Shown: positions 24,372 through 36,851, numbered from the stretch's first letter. The stretch: DNA of 64,000 nucleotides from Termitomyces sp. T153 (GCA_018296165.2 JACKQL020000051.1:124001-188000); one strand, 5' to 3'. The notes: generated by a model not told the origin, from the sequence alone. Numbers and translations: made by a program.

Positions 24372-25133
24372 TTATAGATAAACTATGATATCACTAATGG
24401 TGCAGGGAACATTGCAAGCCAGTCCTAGCAATTGATCCATGGTACTGTTGGCATTTTGCCTATTTAAAACAATGTTTGGGTTGTAAGATAGTCCAAGGTT
24501 GCTAGCAATTTTGGCAGACATGAAAATGATCTGAGAGCCACTGTTAGTGATGCACTCTATTTTTTCTTTGTTATCAATCAGCATCATGACAGATTGGAGC
24601 AATTGTGAATTCTTAATGACAGTGAGCACCACAGGCCCTTCTCCAAGAAGCAGTGAGACACTGTAAGCCTTGACAGGGTCAACAGATGCAAATTGGGCCT
24701 TATCTGATATGAGTCCATTAGTGGTAGCAGTGTTGGATCCTAGCAAATACTGGGGTTCTTCTATAGTAAAAGTCAGCAAAGCATCTTCAAAAATGTTGCT
24801 GGGGTCCTGTACTGTGTTGGTGCTAGCTTCCACAAGTTGCTTGAGTGTAATGGTGGTCCTAAACTGATTTCTGATATTCTGTGATACTGAGCAAAGTTTG
24901 CCAACCAATACTGTAATCTTTGTGCTTAAAACCCTTTCAAAAATGGCCTCGAATTGCTCAATGTTGTAGATGGGTGGCATAGTGCAATATGTGCTGTTGT
25001 TAGCTCTCTTGGAAGCAGCAAAATTCCTATTGACAGGAGGGGCATAGCAACTGGGAATGCTAGAAAACAGGTGGACTGGTGGCTGAGTAACAAGTTCCTT
25101 AGCAATGGGAGGTTGTTTGTTAATGACAGGCAT
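24372..25133 (-). pseudogene. Gypsy-1 aspartic protease
   Basis: One open minus-strand frame of 253 codons. The active-site motif reads I-T-N-S-G-S-Q where D-S-G is expected, so the catalytic Asp has become Asn. Later residues GLACNVPCTISDI match the same region of the Gypsy-2 protease (GLACNVPFIFAEG). Confidence 0.8.
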
Positions 25134-25420
25134 TCAGGTGCTTTGCCTTTGTCTGCAGGCTTAGCAGCAGGAGTTGGTATGGAATCAGAAGGGGGATTAG
25201 TCGCCAGAGTGTTGCTAGTTGAGAGTGTTGCCTTAGGAGTATCATTTGCTAGTTGATATGCTACATGGGGGACTTGTACACCATCAAATTTTTTGCCAGG
25301 TTATCTAAATGCAAACAATTCATGTTCCAATGCCTTAATGCATTCTTTCTTGCTTAGCACTTGTTCCATAGCAATGTCCTGTTGCATTACCTCATAAATT
25401 AGCAACTGCTGCATAGCTGC

Positions 25421-26600
25421 TTACTCTGGGTTGGGGTTAGCATTGGCAGAGAGTCTGCCAGTTACAATTTGTCCTGGGTTAAGGCATTTCTCAATACATT
25501 CTATGTAGAGTTGCTTGCCAAAATAGTCTGGAATCATGGCACCAGACAGTAAAATAATCTTGCCTTCAGCATTATGATGGATCTTACTTTGTTGAATTAT
25601 ATCTTTCATTTTGATACAAGTGCCACAGACCATGGTATGACCTGTTTTGCCACAGAAGTGGCAAGTGCTGCTGGTGAACTGTTGGCAGGGCTGAACATTG
25701 TTGTTGGTTAAAAGAGCTTCCAGATGTTCCAAGGCACTAACAATCATTGTAGTGGTTGCTAACTTGAGGGTTTTCCACTTAGGTGTAGGCAACAGCAAGA
25801 CTAGGGCATTAGCAACTAGCAACAAAGTGATACCAGTGGTGCCATTGCTGGTCTTGGTCATAGACATGTCTGTGCCCTTTAAAACCCATTTAGCACCTTT
25901 AGAGACTTGGTCAACATCATAGGGGTTCTCAGAGTAGTGGTTGGGAAGCATGATTTTATGATTTTGAGCCAGCAAATGATTTTGGACCATAGCAATGTGG
26001 GGATACTTTGCTGAAAAAGTCAACATTCCTCATTGCAATAGAGCTTGCTGTTAGTGAGGAGCCATCTAGTGATGTGTTGGAAGTCCCAATAATAGTCTGA
26101 AAACCTGCCTAAAGTTGCCAAGCTGCTGTTGAAAGTCTGGTTAACAAGTTATTTGAGATTGCCAAGGTTGTAACAAGTGCTAGCATCAGTGCCAGGGTAC
26201 AACCTGAGCACTGCCACCTTCCATTCCTGATACATATAGAGCCAAGGTGCATTGTTGCTGGTAGTAATGTTGTTGCCAAATTTGAGTAAGCCAAGCCAGG
26301 TTTCTGCTATGTCATAAGAGATGTAACAAGCTGCATATTCCTTCTTTTAAGTATCATCAACAATGCCAGTCAGCAAAAAGGTATTTGAGTTCCTTGAAGT
26401 ATTGGTGGAGTTCTTTAGAGCAACTCTCATCCCACTTAGGTGCAGTAGTGTTGTTGTGTGGTGGCATTCTAGCATGCCAAGCAGTGGGGTCGTTGTTCAT
26501 GATAGTGATAGTTAGTATTGGTGGAGGAAGTGGGTTCTAGTTGTTAGTTGGCAATGAGGGGATAGAGTGGGCTTCTGGGAAGAAGATAGAGTCAGTAGAT
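25421..26600 (-). pseudogene. Gypsy-1 gag with CCHC-like knuckle
   Basis: The frame 26026-25421 holds CHFCGKTGHTMVC, a retroviral-type zinc knuckle of nucleocapsid, near 25650. Gag sequence upstream (26030-26600) is present but broken. Its position next to the 5' LTR fits gag. Confidence 0.75.
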
Positions 26601-26862
26601 GTTAAAGGCAAGAGGGGTGTGTTGAGAAAACTTTTGATAAAGGCACCTGGAAAGTCAGCAAGGATTTTGCTAATGTCATAAAGGTTCCTAGTGGTTTTGA
26701 GTTTGTCAGTAAGGAGTCAAGGTCAAGTAGCTGATGGAGAGTTGTGAGGGGTTGTTAAGGACAATTGTGGGAGTTTGCTAAAGATTTCTAAGCAACATTT
26801 TGCTTGGGCTCTGGTTTCTAGTAGAATGGTTAACTATACTACCCTCATAGTAGGCTCCAAAA

Positions 26863-27978
26863 TGATGTGCTCCTATGCTGCCTAGTGCTATGCAAAAAAC
26901 CAAAAAGAATGACCTAACACTAGTCACTAGATAGGGTATCTGGCAGTAGGAAGTTAATAAAGAGGGCAAGTCAGTAACCATTCCAGAGAATAAGAGCTAA
27001 CAGAGTGCAGAGTAAAAGTGGGAATGGCTGCTATTGCTAGCCTAAGTTGCTAGACAATAACAAAAGGTTGCTAGGCAAAAGTAGGGAAAAAGAACAAAGG
27101 CAAAAGAGTTGCTAAGGAAGGAGGAACTAAGCAATGAAAGAGGAGTTGGGGAAATAAAGGGGAAAGTGACAATAAAGAGACTAAGGAGGATGAATGCAAA
27201 ACTAGTTGCTAATCATAATTGCTAGCATTGCTAAGTCAAAATAATGATAAGGGCACCTGCAGTTGGTACCAAACAAAGTTGAAGTTGAGGTTGGCAAGAC
27301 TATTGCTAAGTCATTGTTGATGGTGAGCAAAAGAGCAAAATGAGATCTTAAACTGGTAAGCTTAGAGAGAGGGAGAAACAGTACTCTGTTTGTTCTTTTT
27401 GGTCTCAATGTACAAGCAGTATTTATACTATTTGTAGGTATAGTATAAGAAAGGAAATAATAGTCACCACCAGCAACAGTGTCTGCCAAAGTGTTTATAA
27501 TACATATGAGGTGTCAGTCTGGTAACCAAATAAAAAGTAAGCAAAGTCAATGTGATGTGTAGAGTAATAAATAAATTACAAGAAAAGAGCATGTTCAATG
27601 TCAATACCTGAAGTGTAGACACTGTTTAAGTATGTTGGTAAGCTCAACAAGAAAAATGATAAGTAAGAAATCACATGACTGTCAATATATCCATTTTTGA
27701 AGAGGAGGTGGTGTTGTTGCCAGGAAAGTTGCTAGCAATTGTTGCTAAGAAAGGTTTTGGCCTTGTCATTCTAGACTCAAAGTCCAGACTCCACATGACA
27801 CAGCTTGTAATCAATAAGTCTTGTGGTTGCTAAAATCCTGTGCAAAGGCTACATTGTTCCAGACCTCAGAGCTAGGCCTCATGTGCTGAGTATTGTGACT
27901 TGTGCCATATCAATATAATCAGTTGCTGTCCAATGAGAAATACTGAAAATGGTGCTCAGTAACAAGCAGGTCTTATCA
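26863..27978 (-). repeat. Gypsy-1 LTR (5' LTR)
   Basis: Partner of 16673-17765. The primer-binding site lies just inside at about 26841-26860 (CCA on the plus strand, TGGAGCC on the sense strand). Confidence 0.88.
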
Positions 27979-28086
27979 CTGGGCTCAGCACATTACCAAT
28001 TCAAGTAATGCTTCTATGGTTGTCAACATCTGGAGGTATAAGCAGCTCTTGAAACATATCACTACAGTCATTGTAGGTACAAACTA

Positions 28087-28134
28087 TTGGGAGACATTCT
28101 ACTAAGCTGCATGGCTTAGTAGAATGTCTCTTAA
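28087..28134. repeat. 48-bp near-perfect palindrome, copy 1
   Basis: TTGGGAGACATTC...GAATGTCTCTTAA: two 21-base arms around a 6-base centre (TGCATG). The arms pair except at the extreme ends. It is the same unit as 28321-28368, with C/T differences. Confidence 0.85.
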
Positions 28135-28320
28135 CATGAAGTCAACCTGACCCATTTAGTTTGTAAATGCCCTCCTCTGCCATGGAATCATCAAAGTCGG
28201 TGACTTCATGCTAGTGATATTCTTTCCAACCCAAAATTGGGCTCAAAGACTTTGTGCCAGGATGTCACCACTTCTGGAGGTCAATTTGCTGCCATCTGGG
28301 TCAGTCAGGCTTACTTTATA

Positions 28321-28368
28321 TTGGGAGACATTCCACTAAGCCATACAGCTTAGTGGAATGTCTCCCAA
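28321..28368. repeat. 48-bp perfect palindrome, copy 2
   Basis: Two fully complementary 21-base arms (TTGGGAGACATTCCACTAAGC as first 21, its reverse complement at the end) with loop CATACA. Spaced 234 bp from copy 1. Confidence 0.9.
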
Positions 28369-29077
28369 CACAGACCTCATTGTAGACTACATTCTATGAA
28401 TGTCTTTGGTAATTCCATGATGGTTAAAAACATTAAGATCAGCTTGATTGCACTAAGGGCATTGTTGAAGTATTGCCACCTGCCAGGTGCAAAGACAGTT
28501 GTAAAGTACTTTAGTGTTGATAGGACTCTATTCCTACTAAGTAAAGATTCTCTTTTTCACTGAGATTTCTAACTTTACCAAATTTTTCCAAGTTTTATAC
28601 AATGTGACAGTTGCATAACTGTGTCACATGTGTTCTAGACCTTAGACACTTGACTCATAGTTCTACCACCTTTAAGAAATTGTCAACCAGTGACCCCAGC
28701 ACCACTGCAGTATTTCATATTACCTGATTTAATCTTATGGCTTAGATTGCAATAACATTGTATTCACTTACATTTCATCCAACCTACTTACTTTGCTAAG
28801 CTTTACTTATACTTATTGTTTCATTTCTGTACATACTACAAGTAGTGTTTGATGGTCTGGTCCAGTTTTGTTTTTTAAACTAATCTTGAGGCAACTGCAA
28901 CCACAACTGGTTGGTAAAAGTCTGTAATGCCACAGACTACCAAATAGCAACCACCAACTAGTTCTTTTCAACAGATTGTGCACCAGTCCAGACTGGTTGC
29001 ATGTAAGACTGGTTGACAACTAGTCTCAACTGGTCCTTCATTTCAAAAGAGCCAGCCAATGAGTTTCTTACTAGTAT

Positions 29078-29962
29078 TGATGCAAAATATAAGTTTGATG
29101 CTGTCAATTGATTGGATCCATTAATCAAACTTTGTTTTCACAATAGTTTGGAGGCTTAGTTACATGCAAGCTCACTTAGAGTGTAATAATAGTCTATAAT
29201 TTTAAATGGTTTATTTGCAAGTTTGAGATAGTCTTACACTATTGAAAGGGTCCAATAATATTATTAAACTAGAAACCCAAAACAACCAGGAACTCATAGG
29301 CCTAAGAGAACCACTCCCTGGGGTGTCTCTAAGCTGTGGTATGTAGATTGCTTGATCCCCTCATTCCAAAATTTCTCCCTTTTTATAGCTTGCTGTTTGT
29401 GCATGGACCAGCATGCTATTCATATGCCCCTGTCATTGTACTGCATAGCCTCTCTTGGTAGTATGCCCTTATTGATTGATTAGGCTAGGATGATGCATTG
29501 CTCAGTGTGATTCAGCACTTGCTAGTTCCTTGTTCTTCTGCCTGCCTTTTTCCTCTACTAAAAGCTCTCCTAGCAGCTTGCATGTGCTTGGTTATGATTG
29601 ATGGATTAGTTCCAAGTGGTCTGGTGCAGGAGAAAGTCATGTTTTTGAGGTGTGGAAGGAAGTATCATTGAAATAGGTGACCATGGCTGTTTTTGGTGCT
29701 GATTAGGTTTTTAGCTGGAGCACTGAGCACAGCCATTGATCAGCCATCAGCACACATGATCATACTCAGTTCTTTCTGTTGTTGGTGTGTTAGTGTTACA
29801 GCTCTGCTAGCATCATTGGTAGTGCATGTTCTGGGTTCTTTGATGCTCTATACCAGGTATGTACCCTTGCCTACAGTTTTATATAAAAGCTTATGGTTTT
29901 CAGCTTATGTTTGGTATATTTGGATATCTCTAGCTTTTTATAGTATTTTGTCCTGTCTCATA
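29078..29962 (-). mobile_element. Solo LTR of the Gypsy-2 family (885 bp) with 4-bp target duplication
   Basis: Begins TGATGCAAAA exactly as the Gypsy-2 LTR. It contains the CCACTCCCTGGGG block (about 29310), CTTTTTATAGC, GCATGGACCA and a GCCTACAGTTTTAT segment in the same order. GTAT flanks both ends (29074-29077 and 29963-29966). Its length equals that of the complete-element LTRs within a few bases. Confidence 0.75.
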
Positions 29963-29966
29963 GTAT

Positions 29967-30994
29967 GAGACATGCATATCAGTGTGTACTCTTACAAACT
30001 CTTTACATTTGATTTTGAGCTTCATTTGTATTTTTTGGCATTTCAAATTCTAATTGTTGTCCTTAACTGATAGGATAGCCACCATTTGTCTATGTATTTT
30101 GCAAATCCAGCTACTACATTAAACTCTGCACTAACTTGCATGTTGATGCAAAGTACCATTGTCAGTTGTAAACTCTGCAATTGTAACATTGATATCTGGA
30201 ATGACTGTTCATGTGTACAAGTCAGCAGTACTCAAAGAATTACTATATCAAATAAAGTGACATGTTACCTATGGTACAAAGTAATGAATGGTATTGTAGC
30301 AGGTTTCTGATCAATGACCTTGGGAGCAGGTGCTCTGTTGCAATTGGCAGTACTAAAAACAGGCTCAGATGCTTTGGAACTTGTTTGCTAGGACTGCAGG
30401 AACTCTTGTTTATGCATAATACTCCCAAGAAATGAAGTTCACCTCTGAGGGAGAATGAACCTTGGAACTGGTGAATACATTACAAATGTCACTAAGCTGA
30501 AAGTAGTGATTGAGGATTTGGAATCAACAGATTATGAGAAGTAACCCATAATTCCCTGCAAACATGCTTGGTAAGGCCAAAAATCTATGAGTTATTGCAG
30601 TTTATGAGTTATGAGAACTATGGGTTATAAGAGAGTTGACTGTATATATCTTACAGGACTCAGATTGCACATTACATACTCATACTTGGAATGAACCATG
30701 TAAGGATGGCTAGGTAGGAATCTGCTCTCTAGTTATCACATTTGATAACTGGTTCCCACAGAGACAGTCCTCAAATTCAGGGATGGAGCTTGTTATAAAT
30801 GAAGAAAGATTTCATGTTACAGCAATTAGGAAATAAAAGCCTTCACCTTAGTAGTGAACCACCTACACCATGTGAACCACTAAATGTGAACCACTGACAC
30901 ATCAAACAGCTTGGCAGGTCAGCCTAAGAGTGCCTGACTTTGCTTGCATAAAAGTCATCAATATTGCAAAAGTTTTCAAATATAGAAATTTTCT
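29967..30994. other. CG-poor spacer, 3' flank of the split GST gene
   Basis: No recognisable frame. It directly follows the GST stop codon at 30995-30997 (minus strand), so the right part may be that gene's 3' flank, decayed with the surrounding repeats. Confidence 0.4.
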
Positions 30995-31513
30995 TCAAGA
31001 TGGCAAGTTATGCCACCATGTTGCACTCTTGATACTATTTGCCACAGACTGCCATGCTGGCTGAATGGAGATATCCTTGTACCACCTACATTCATTAGTG
31101 ACAAATCAACAATAACTTCAATCCACATATATACCTTGCAACATTAGGTTTAGTATTGATAATATTGATACCAAGTTGAAACAGGGCAAGCACAAATGGC
31201 ATGTGGAACAGATCAGCCAATGTAAATTCCTAAAGTTGTTGTTGACTTTAGAAGCTACAAAGTCTACTACTTGCAACTCATGTTGCCAGCAAGGTATTTT
31301 GCTTGCTTGAGATGACATTGTAAGCATTGAACTTGGTGTTCAGCTTCTTGAGATGAGTGTCAACCATGTTCTGGTTAGGAGTAAGACTGGAGTGACTAGG
31401 CCTCATTTAATACTTACTTACAACTGTGCTCAATATAGTGAATCACTCATGGTTTTCCAACTAATTCCCAATAGATGGCAAAAGCCATGAAGTCAAAGTT
31501 GTCATTTTCAATC
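30995..31513 (-). pseudogene. Glutathione S-transferase gene, C-terminal part (split by copia)
   Basis: Reading the minus strand away from the copia LTR gives NDNFDFMAFAIYWELVGKP, then a gap, then LKKLNTKFNAYNVISSKQ. After that comes FTLADLFHMPFVLALFQLG. An intron (31134-31086, GTATAT...GTAG) leads to WYKDISIQPAWQSV and a stop at 30995. These are the helices of the fungal GST C-terminal domain, in order. The other half lies at 48655-49015 beyond the copia element. The copia target duplication (CAATC/CAATT) falls between codons for Ser-Ile and Glu-Asn, so the two halves abut exactly once the insertion is ignored. This half is CG-depleted like the transposons. Stops and frame breaks occur near 31290 and 31440, so it is non-functional. 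Confidence 0.82.
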
Positions 31514-31801
31514 TGTTGTCCAAACATACTATACTGTCATCTTCCTCTGTGTCATGTGCATTGTGACTTGGATATGTGTTCATGTCACTTCCAGCCTCAG
31601 TTGTTTACTCCTATCTGGGGCACTGAGGCTGTAAGTACTGTGTTTTTCCAGTCATAAGTACCTATATCTGATTACACCTACATAGCATTGTTTGTCATTG
31701 CCCATAGATATGTAAAAATCATAGTTGTTTACTCTCATCTGGACACACACTGAGGCTCATTGTTTGTTGTTGCCCATAAGCATTTCAGATCCAGGCTAGC
31801 A
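31514..31801 (+). repeat. Copia LTR (5')
   Basis: Matches 48368-48654 base for base apart from scattered C/T and G/A differences and a short indel. TG at the start and CA at the end. Confidence 0.92.
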
Positions 31802-32099
31802 GGTGATGGGTGTCATTTCTCAAGATTGCTAGCCTTGCTTCTGTTATTGTGGTGACAACTCACTGAGGTTTCTCAACCACTTCTTGCTTATTTACTCCTA
31901 TTTTTCTCTTTTGCTTCCACTATCACAATCATTGTTGACAATCATCACTGATTGGTTTCTCTGGGCATTGTCACTTGTCCTTGCTAGACTCTTTTGCACC
32001 CCAATACCCATCAGCTCTACAGAGCAATGTGTTATCTTAGCACCTAGTATCTTGGGCCAATGTCTCAGGTTTTTCCAACTCTTTTTCCATGATTTGCCT

Positions 32100-32550
32100 C
32101 CACACATGACTTCTTCTACTTCAGATTCATCCTCTACTCTATTTTCCACTGCATATATTCTAAATCCCAAATTACATTGCATACATTGTCTTCATCCTCC
32201 TTCTTTTGCACAATTCAATAACTTGCAGCCTTACATTATACTAACTCCAGCTTCTTCTTCTTTAGAGGTTCCTCTTCCACAACCTTTATATGTGCCAAAT
32301 CCAGTTCCTCCACTACCTCCACTGGCACATTGACCAAACTTGGCCCCAGTCTATTTGTTTCACTATATTTCTCATACTCCTCCTTTACCAGCTTCTTGCA
32401 TTCCTTCTTATACACTGCTAGTTCCTTCCAGATCACCCCCTATTCCTTCTGTTCAGACCTGTCTGGATTTTTCCATCATGCACCTCATTATCATCATGTT
32501 CCTTATTCTCATTACATATTCCATTCTCATGCTAGTGGTTACATGCATAC
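32100..32550 (+). pseudogene. Copia gag, 5' part (cut by Gypsy-2)
   Basis: A plus-strand frame from about 32104 (MTSSTSDSSSTLFSTAYI) is Ser/Pro-rich. It continues with frame breaks to the Gypsy-2 insertion at 32550 and resumes after 42041. Assigned to gag from its position just inside the 5' LTR. No diagnostic motif. Confidence 0.5.
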
Positions 32551-33441
32551 TGATGCAAAATTGCAGTATTTGATTTCATTTGTCTTTAGAGACTGAACCA
32601 AACAACCACAAATCAGCAAGTTCAAGGGCTTGTTGTACACTCAAATTCACACCACTTTTATAATTGAAAGTAATTTGATTGAGATTGATTTAAGTATAAG
32701 TTGAAACTGAAGTACAAACAAACACAAGGTTCAAGTATCTAATAAAACCTTTATTGAAGCTTAATTCACATTGTAGACCTTGGTAATCCACTCCCTGGGG
32801 ACTCCAAATCACATGCTGAATGTTGCTTATTGACCTTGAAATCCCCCCTCCCCTTTATACCACCCTTGCATGCATGGACTACAGTGCCCTGTGCATGTCT
32901 TTGTCATCATTCTGGCTGTTCAGTGCCCAACACTGATAATTTTCTAGGTTCTATGCACTTGGCACCAATGTGGCCCCCATTTCCTCACTTGTTTTCCATC
33001 TTTTATCCTTCCCTGTTTCTTCACTAATTCCCTTCTCTCCTATAGAATCCATTGACATGGTTGTTTGCGTGCAAGTTCAAGAGAGGTAGGGGATTTTGTC
33101 CAGTGGGGAGGGTGGTGCAACCAGCTTGGCATCAGTTAAGCAGTAACCAGCCTGAGCTGACACTGCCACCCATCAAGCAAACCTTGGCTGTCAGCAATGA
33201 TTGATTTTGATCATTGATGTGTTGAGGCCTCATTGCTTTCTTCTTTGCTTGTGCTGCTGGCATCTGTGCATTGGGGATTTCATTGATATTTGAACTATGG
33301 TAAGTACTTCCTTTTGGCCTACAGTTTTTGGCTTGATTATGCTTACAGTTTTCAGCACAATTGTGTATGTATTAAGGTAAATACTTTTTCTCTATACCTT
33401 TGGCCTTTCCTTCTTTGTAGAAGGTAAGTGCCATCATAATA
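32551..33441 (-). repeat. Gypsy-2 LTR (3' LTR)
   Basis: Full-length match to 41164-42041. Contains the family landmarks CCACTCCCTGGGG and CCCCTTTATACC. Confidence 0.9.
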
Positions 33442-33659
33442 CCGCCCCCACACTTTACTGACTGCCCTCAGTCAGCATGTCTTAGCATAGTTCAATTGAA
33501 AACTTTCTGCCCTACCTTCCACCTCAAATTTTTGAGCATACATTTTGAAAATTATTTTTTTTTCTCTATGTCTCAGCTGCTCCACCTCACAAATTTTGAC
33601 TTTGATCTTGTTTCTCTGGCCTTATAAGACCGTTCTCTTGTGTTCCTTTCCCCATCCTC

Positions 33660-34900
33660 ATGCCTCCCACTTTTCCTTTCTGCAAGCTGCTCACTGCACC
33701 TTGCACAGCTGCTGCTTTGCCAACCACACCTTTGGAGCCTCCCAACTATGTCACATTGTTTAATTGCTTGGTCAAACACTCTGCAAGTGATGTTATAGTG
33801 GCAGTACTTCACTACCCTGCTCTCACCAGCACTCTTCTGGGCCATATTTCTGCTGCCAAAGCTCTCCTGCTTGGCATGGCTGACCATACATGCTTTATTA
33901 GCGCAGTAAACCTGGTGAGCCTTTTTACTTTCTTTTTCTTCCATCCTCACACTTGCTTACTCTTTCTGCAGACTTTTGCTGACCAGGCAGACTTCCCCTG
34001 GATTGCTGAGCAGCAGGGCTTCTTTGACACCCTTTCCTCCCTTATTAAGTCAAATATTCTGGACTAGTCTGTTGGCAAAAATTCTGCCCCCACCAAATCA
34101 TTCTTTACTTTTGCTGATGCCATCATCACTATTGAAGGCCATTGTCATGATGCTTGCCAAAAGGAGCTCCAAGAAGTAAGCTTCTTTCTTTTCCTCTTTC
34201 TTGCTTTGCTTACTTCTTGCTGGGCTTTTGACAGCTTTGCCATCATGCCAAGGATACCAACATCAGGATGATAAGTCCATTGGCCCCTTGTACTTACAAG
34301 CGCTGAGCTAATGTAAGTTACAGCTTCTAAACTTGATCTACTGGCTCATCATCTAGATGACTTAACCATTTCTCATACTCTCATCCAGGCTGATCCTGAG
34401 GGCAAGCCTCACACCAAGAAGATTAAGGTACTCCCTTCAGCCAGTATGTTCTCTTGAACCTTCCTACATTAAACTCTTGTTTATTCCTTTTACTTTAGCA
34501 AGCCATAAGGTGGGCAGTGAAGCCACATTGGCTTTCCTTTCCCAAGTTGATGTGGCCCTTGATGCCATGGGCCTTGCCAAGGACAACACTTCTGTTTCTC
34601 ATGCTGACTTACAAAAGCATTGTGATGCTGTTGATTTGGCTGCTCAACAACAGCTTTACACCATCAACCTCTCGCTTCAGACATTCAAGCTTATTTTGGC
34701 TTGCCTTCAATGTCTTGACAGAGTCCTAGGCCCTTCTGAAGTGGATCAGACCAGCAATCTCTTCACCGAGCTTCAGGTTTCTCCCAAGGTATGTCCAGTC
34801 ATGCTTCTCACCATTTTTATCCTTCTCTGACCAGAACCTGAGGCTGTGGACTCTGACTCTGATATTGAGCTCTTGGATCCCCCCCCAGGATGTTCCCAGT
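33660..34900 (+). pseudogene. Antisense gene carried by Gypsy-2 (spliced)
   Basis: Occupies the same place as the antisense gene of Gypsy-1: inside the 3' LTR, opposite to gag-pol. ATG 33660 opens an Ala/Thr/Pro-rich frame. A clean intron (GTGAGC 33915 to TCTGCAG 33971, 57 bp) continues it into TFADQADFPWIAEQQGFFD. Further frames separated by intron-like GTAAG...AG stretches include HCHDACQKELQE, a Cys-containing stretch near 34290 and, at 34550-34790, ADLQKHCDAVDLAAQQQL, then a helical Leu-rich tail. Protein-level similarity to the Gypsy-1 gene is not obvious beyond layout. Function unknown. Confidence 0.5.
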
Positions 34901-35086
34901 AGCACCACTGCCTCCATATAAAAGACCCCCCCACTATAGGCACTTTTGTTGCCTCTGTATGTAGTAGATATATATAAAATCCCCTTTCCTTTACTATTGC
35001 ATTACCCAATATAATGTCCTTTGTCCAAATTCCTGTGTGAACTCTAAGTTTATTCTATTTATAAACTTTTTTTTTTAAGTTCCATC

Positions 35087-36067
35087 TCAAGATTTGTTCA
35101 TTTCCCTAACTTTACAGCTTGGCTTCTTAACTCTCTTTGCTAGCTGGGGTTCTTCCTGTTCTGATTCTTCTTCTGACATTATCCCCAGCTCTGAATTCAT
35201 AGGTTCATGAAGTCTTACTGAACTAAAGGTTATATCCTGATCCTCTAGTTCAGTTGCCTTTTGCTGTTCCTTCTGTAATTCTTTCAGTTTAGCAGGTGTA
35301 ATATCAATCCATTCTTCAATTCCTCCTGGTAGACTGAGTTGCTTTCTAGTGCGATAAGGTACAACCCTAAAAACTGCAACTCTTTCCTGCCAAACCATAC
35401 CATCCATTTCTGCCACCACATAGTTCCCTCCCTGAGTCCTTGTAAGGACTACCATAGGTCCATGAAACCATGGGAGCATCTTTGCACTAAGCAAACTCTC
35501 AGTTATCATATTCTTCACTAGAACCAAGTCTAATGGTTTAAATTTGAAGTCTTTGACAGAGTACTTATGTTCCTCTGCAAACTTCAGTACTCATTTGAGC
35601 TTGTCCTTTCCTACTCATTCTCACATTTCCTCTACATGCTGAGAATGTTTTGCCAGAGCCTGAGCCTGATATCCAATCAATTCTTCTGTAGATAGAGGGC
35701 CTTCTGGTAGTTCTACTAACCAGGTGGCCTCTGCCAAATCTAATGGTATGATGGGATGGGCCACTGTAACTATGAAGTATAGTGAACACCCAAATTGTTT
35801 GCATATAGTAATGTGGTCACTCCATATTACATGGAAGAAGAACCAAAACCATTTGGTGCAATCTTCACAAGCCTTGAATAGAGCTTGCTGGACATCCCAG
35901 TGTGGCCTTTCAATTCTTCCATTAGCTGGAGAGTTGTAAGGTGAAATAGTTATGCCTCTGATCCTATACTTCTTTTCTAACCAAGCTGTAACTTGTTTGA
36001 ATTGGCCTGCATTATCTGTGATAATTTCTGCAATACATTCCCAACAACAGATTACATCTTCAAACAA
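35087..36067 (-). pseudogene. Gypsy-2 integrase core and C-terminal region
   Basis: The frame 36067-35621 has the catalytic IITDNAGQFKQV and a GRIERPHWDVQQALFKA stretch including the catalytic Glu. The frame 35527-35087 has the C-terminal domain (PWFHGPMVVLTRTQGGNYVV) and an acidic tail. The N-terminal zinc region lies upstream (36100-36800) but is broken. Confidence 0.85.
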
Positions 36068-36851
36068 TCATTGTCCAATGGTTTTATGATTCTCCTTTCT
36101 CAAAGGCCTCCCTTCCATCCATGAAGACAAAGCACATCACCCATGAACTATGTATTTATACCCATTTGAGGCTGGTGTCATGTGCATTGTATTGATATGG
36201 ATGGTTTGAAATATGGAAAGTGTATAGGTGACTGTAGGTTCTCTGTTCACCACTGTCTTCTGACAAATTTAACAATTATGACAAGTCCCCACATACCATT
36301 GTACATCACTATCCAATCCAGGCCACCAGAACCTTTCTTGAATCAACATCTTGGTTGCATAAGCACCTCAATGTCCTAAAGCATCATGTGCAGATTTGAG
36401 CATAAACATACAATGGTCTATATTGACTACTAGCCTATGCTTTGCTCCATTGCTATGCTTATACAACTGTCCTTTCTGGTTAAAGAAGAATTGCCCAGCA
36501 AACTTCTTGAACTTTTCTGGCTCACATCCTGGTAGGCTGGTAAGTTCAGTCCCAGGATTTCATAGCCAAGTTTTAACAAATAGTAACAAATTATCCCAGT
36601 CTTCTTCCTCACTCCCCTTTCGATGTGCCATATATGTCTGTGTGTCTTTCCTACTCTCTTCTTCACTTTCTGCAGGCAACAAAGGCATGGTCAGAGACAA
36701 GACTGCTACTGAATCTAGCTTATCAGCTTGTAGCTTTCCTATTATAGCTTTCTTAAGGGTTTGTTCCTGCCAATGTGCTTGGTGCAATTCCTAAGTGAAA
36801 TCTGACACTTCTTGAGCTACTCCACATAAATATCCTCCTCTAGTGTCAATC

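Larger units (their letters stand above)
16673..27978 (-). mobile_element. Gypsy-1: full-length, decayed Ty3/gypsy LTR retrotransposon
   Basis: Two LTRs bound it: 16673-17765 (the element's 3' LTR) and 26863-27978 (5' LTR). They run TGATGTGC...CTTATCA on the plus strand and share the body with mostly C/T and G/A differences. CTGG flanks both sides (16669-16672 and 27979-27982). Just inside the right LTR the sense strand reads TTTTGGAGCC, a plausible primer-binding site starting TGG. Just inside the left LTR is a purine tract (AGGGGAGGA on the sense strand). The minus strand holds gag, protease, RT and integrase in gypsy order. All are broken by stops and frameshifts, and CG dinucleotides are nearly absent. 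The interior also carries an antisense gene at 17945-19905. Confidence 0.9.
27979..29077. other. CG-poor spacer with two palindromes
   Basis: No coding frame recognised. The only clear structures are the two 48-bp palindromes annotated separately. Composition matches the surrounding decayed repeats. Confidence 0.5.

Noticed and set aside
28087..28368. The two palindromes as the ends of one 282-bp transposon
   Set aside because: Each unit is itself a complete hairpin and there is no matching target duplication outside the pair.
28087..28368. CRISPR-like repeat/spacer array
   Set aside because: Only two repeats, palindromic, in a eukaryotic repeat nest; no array or cas genes.
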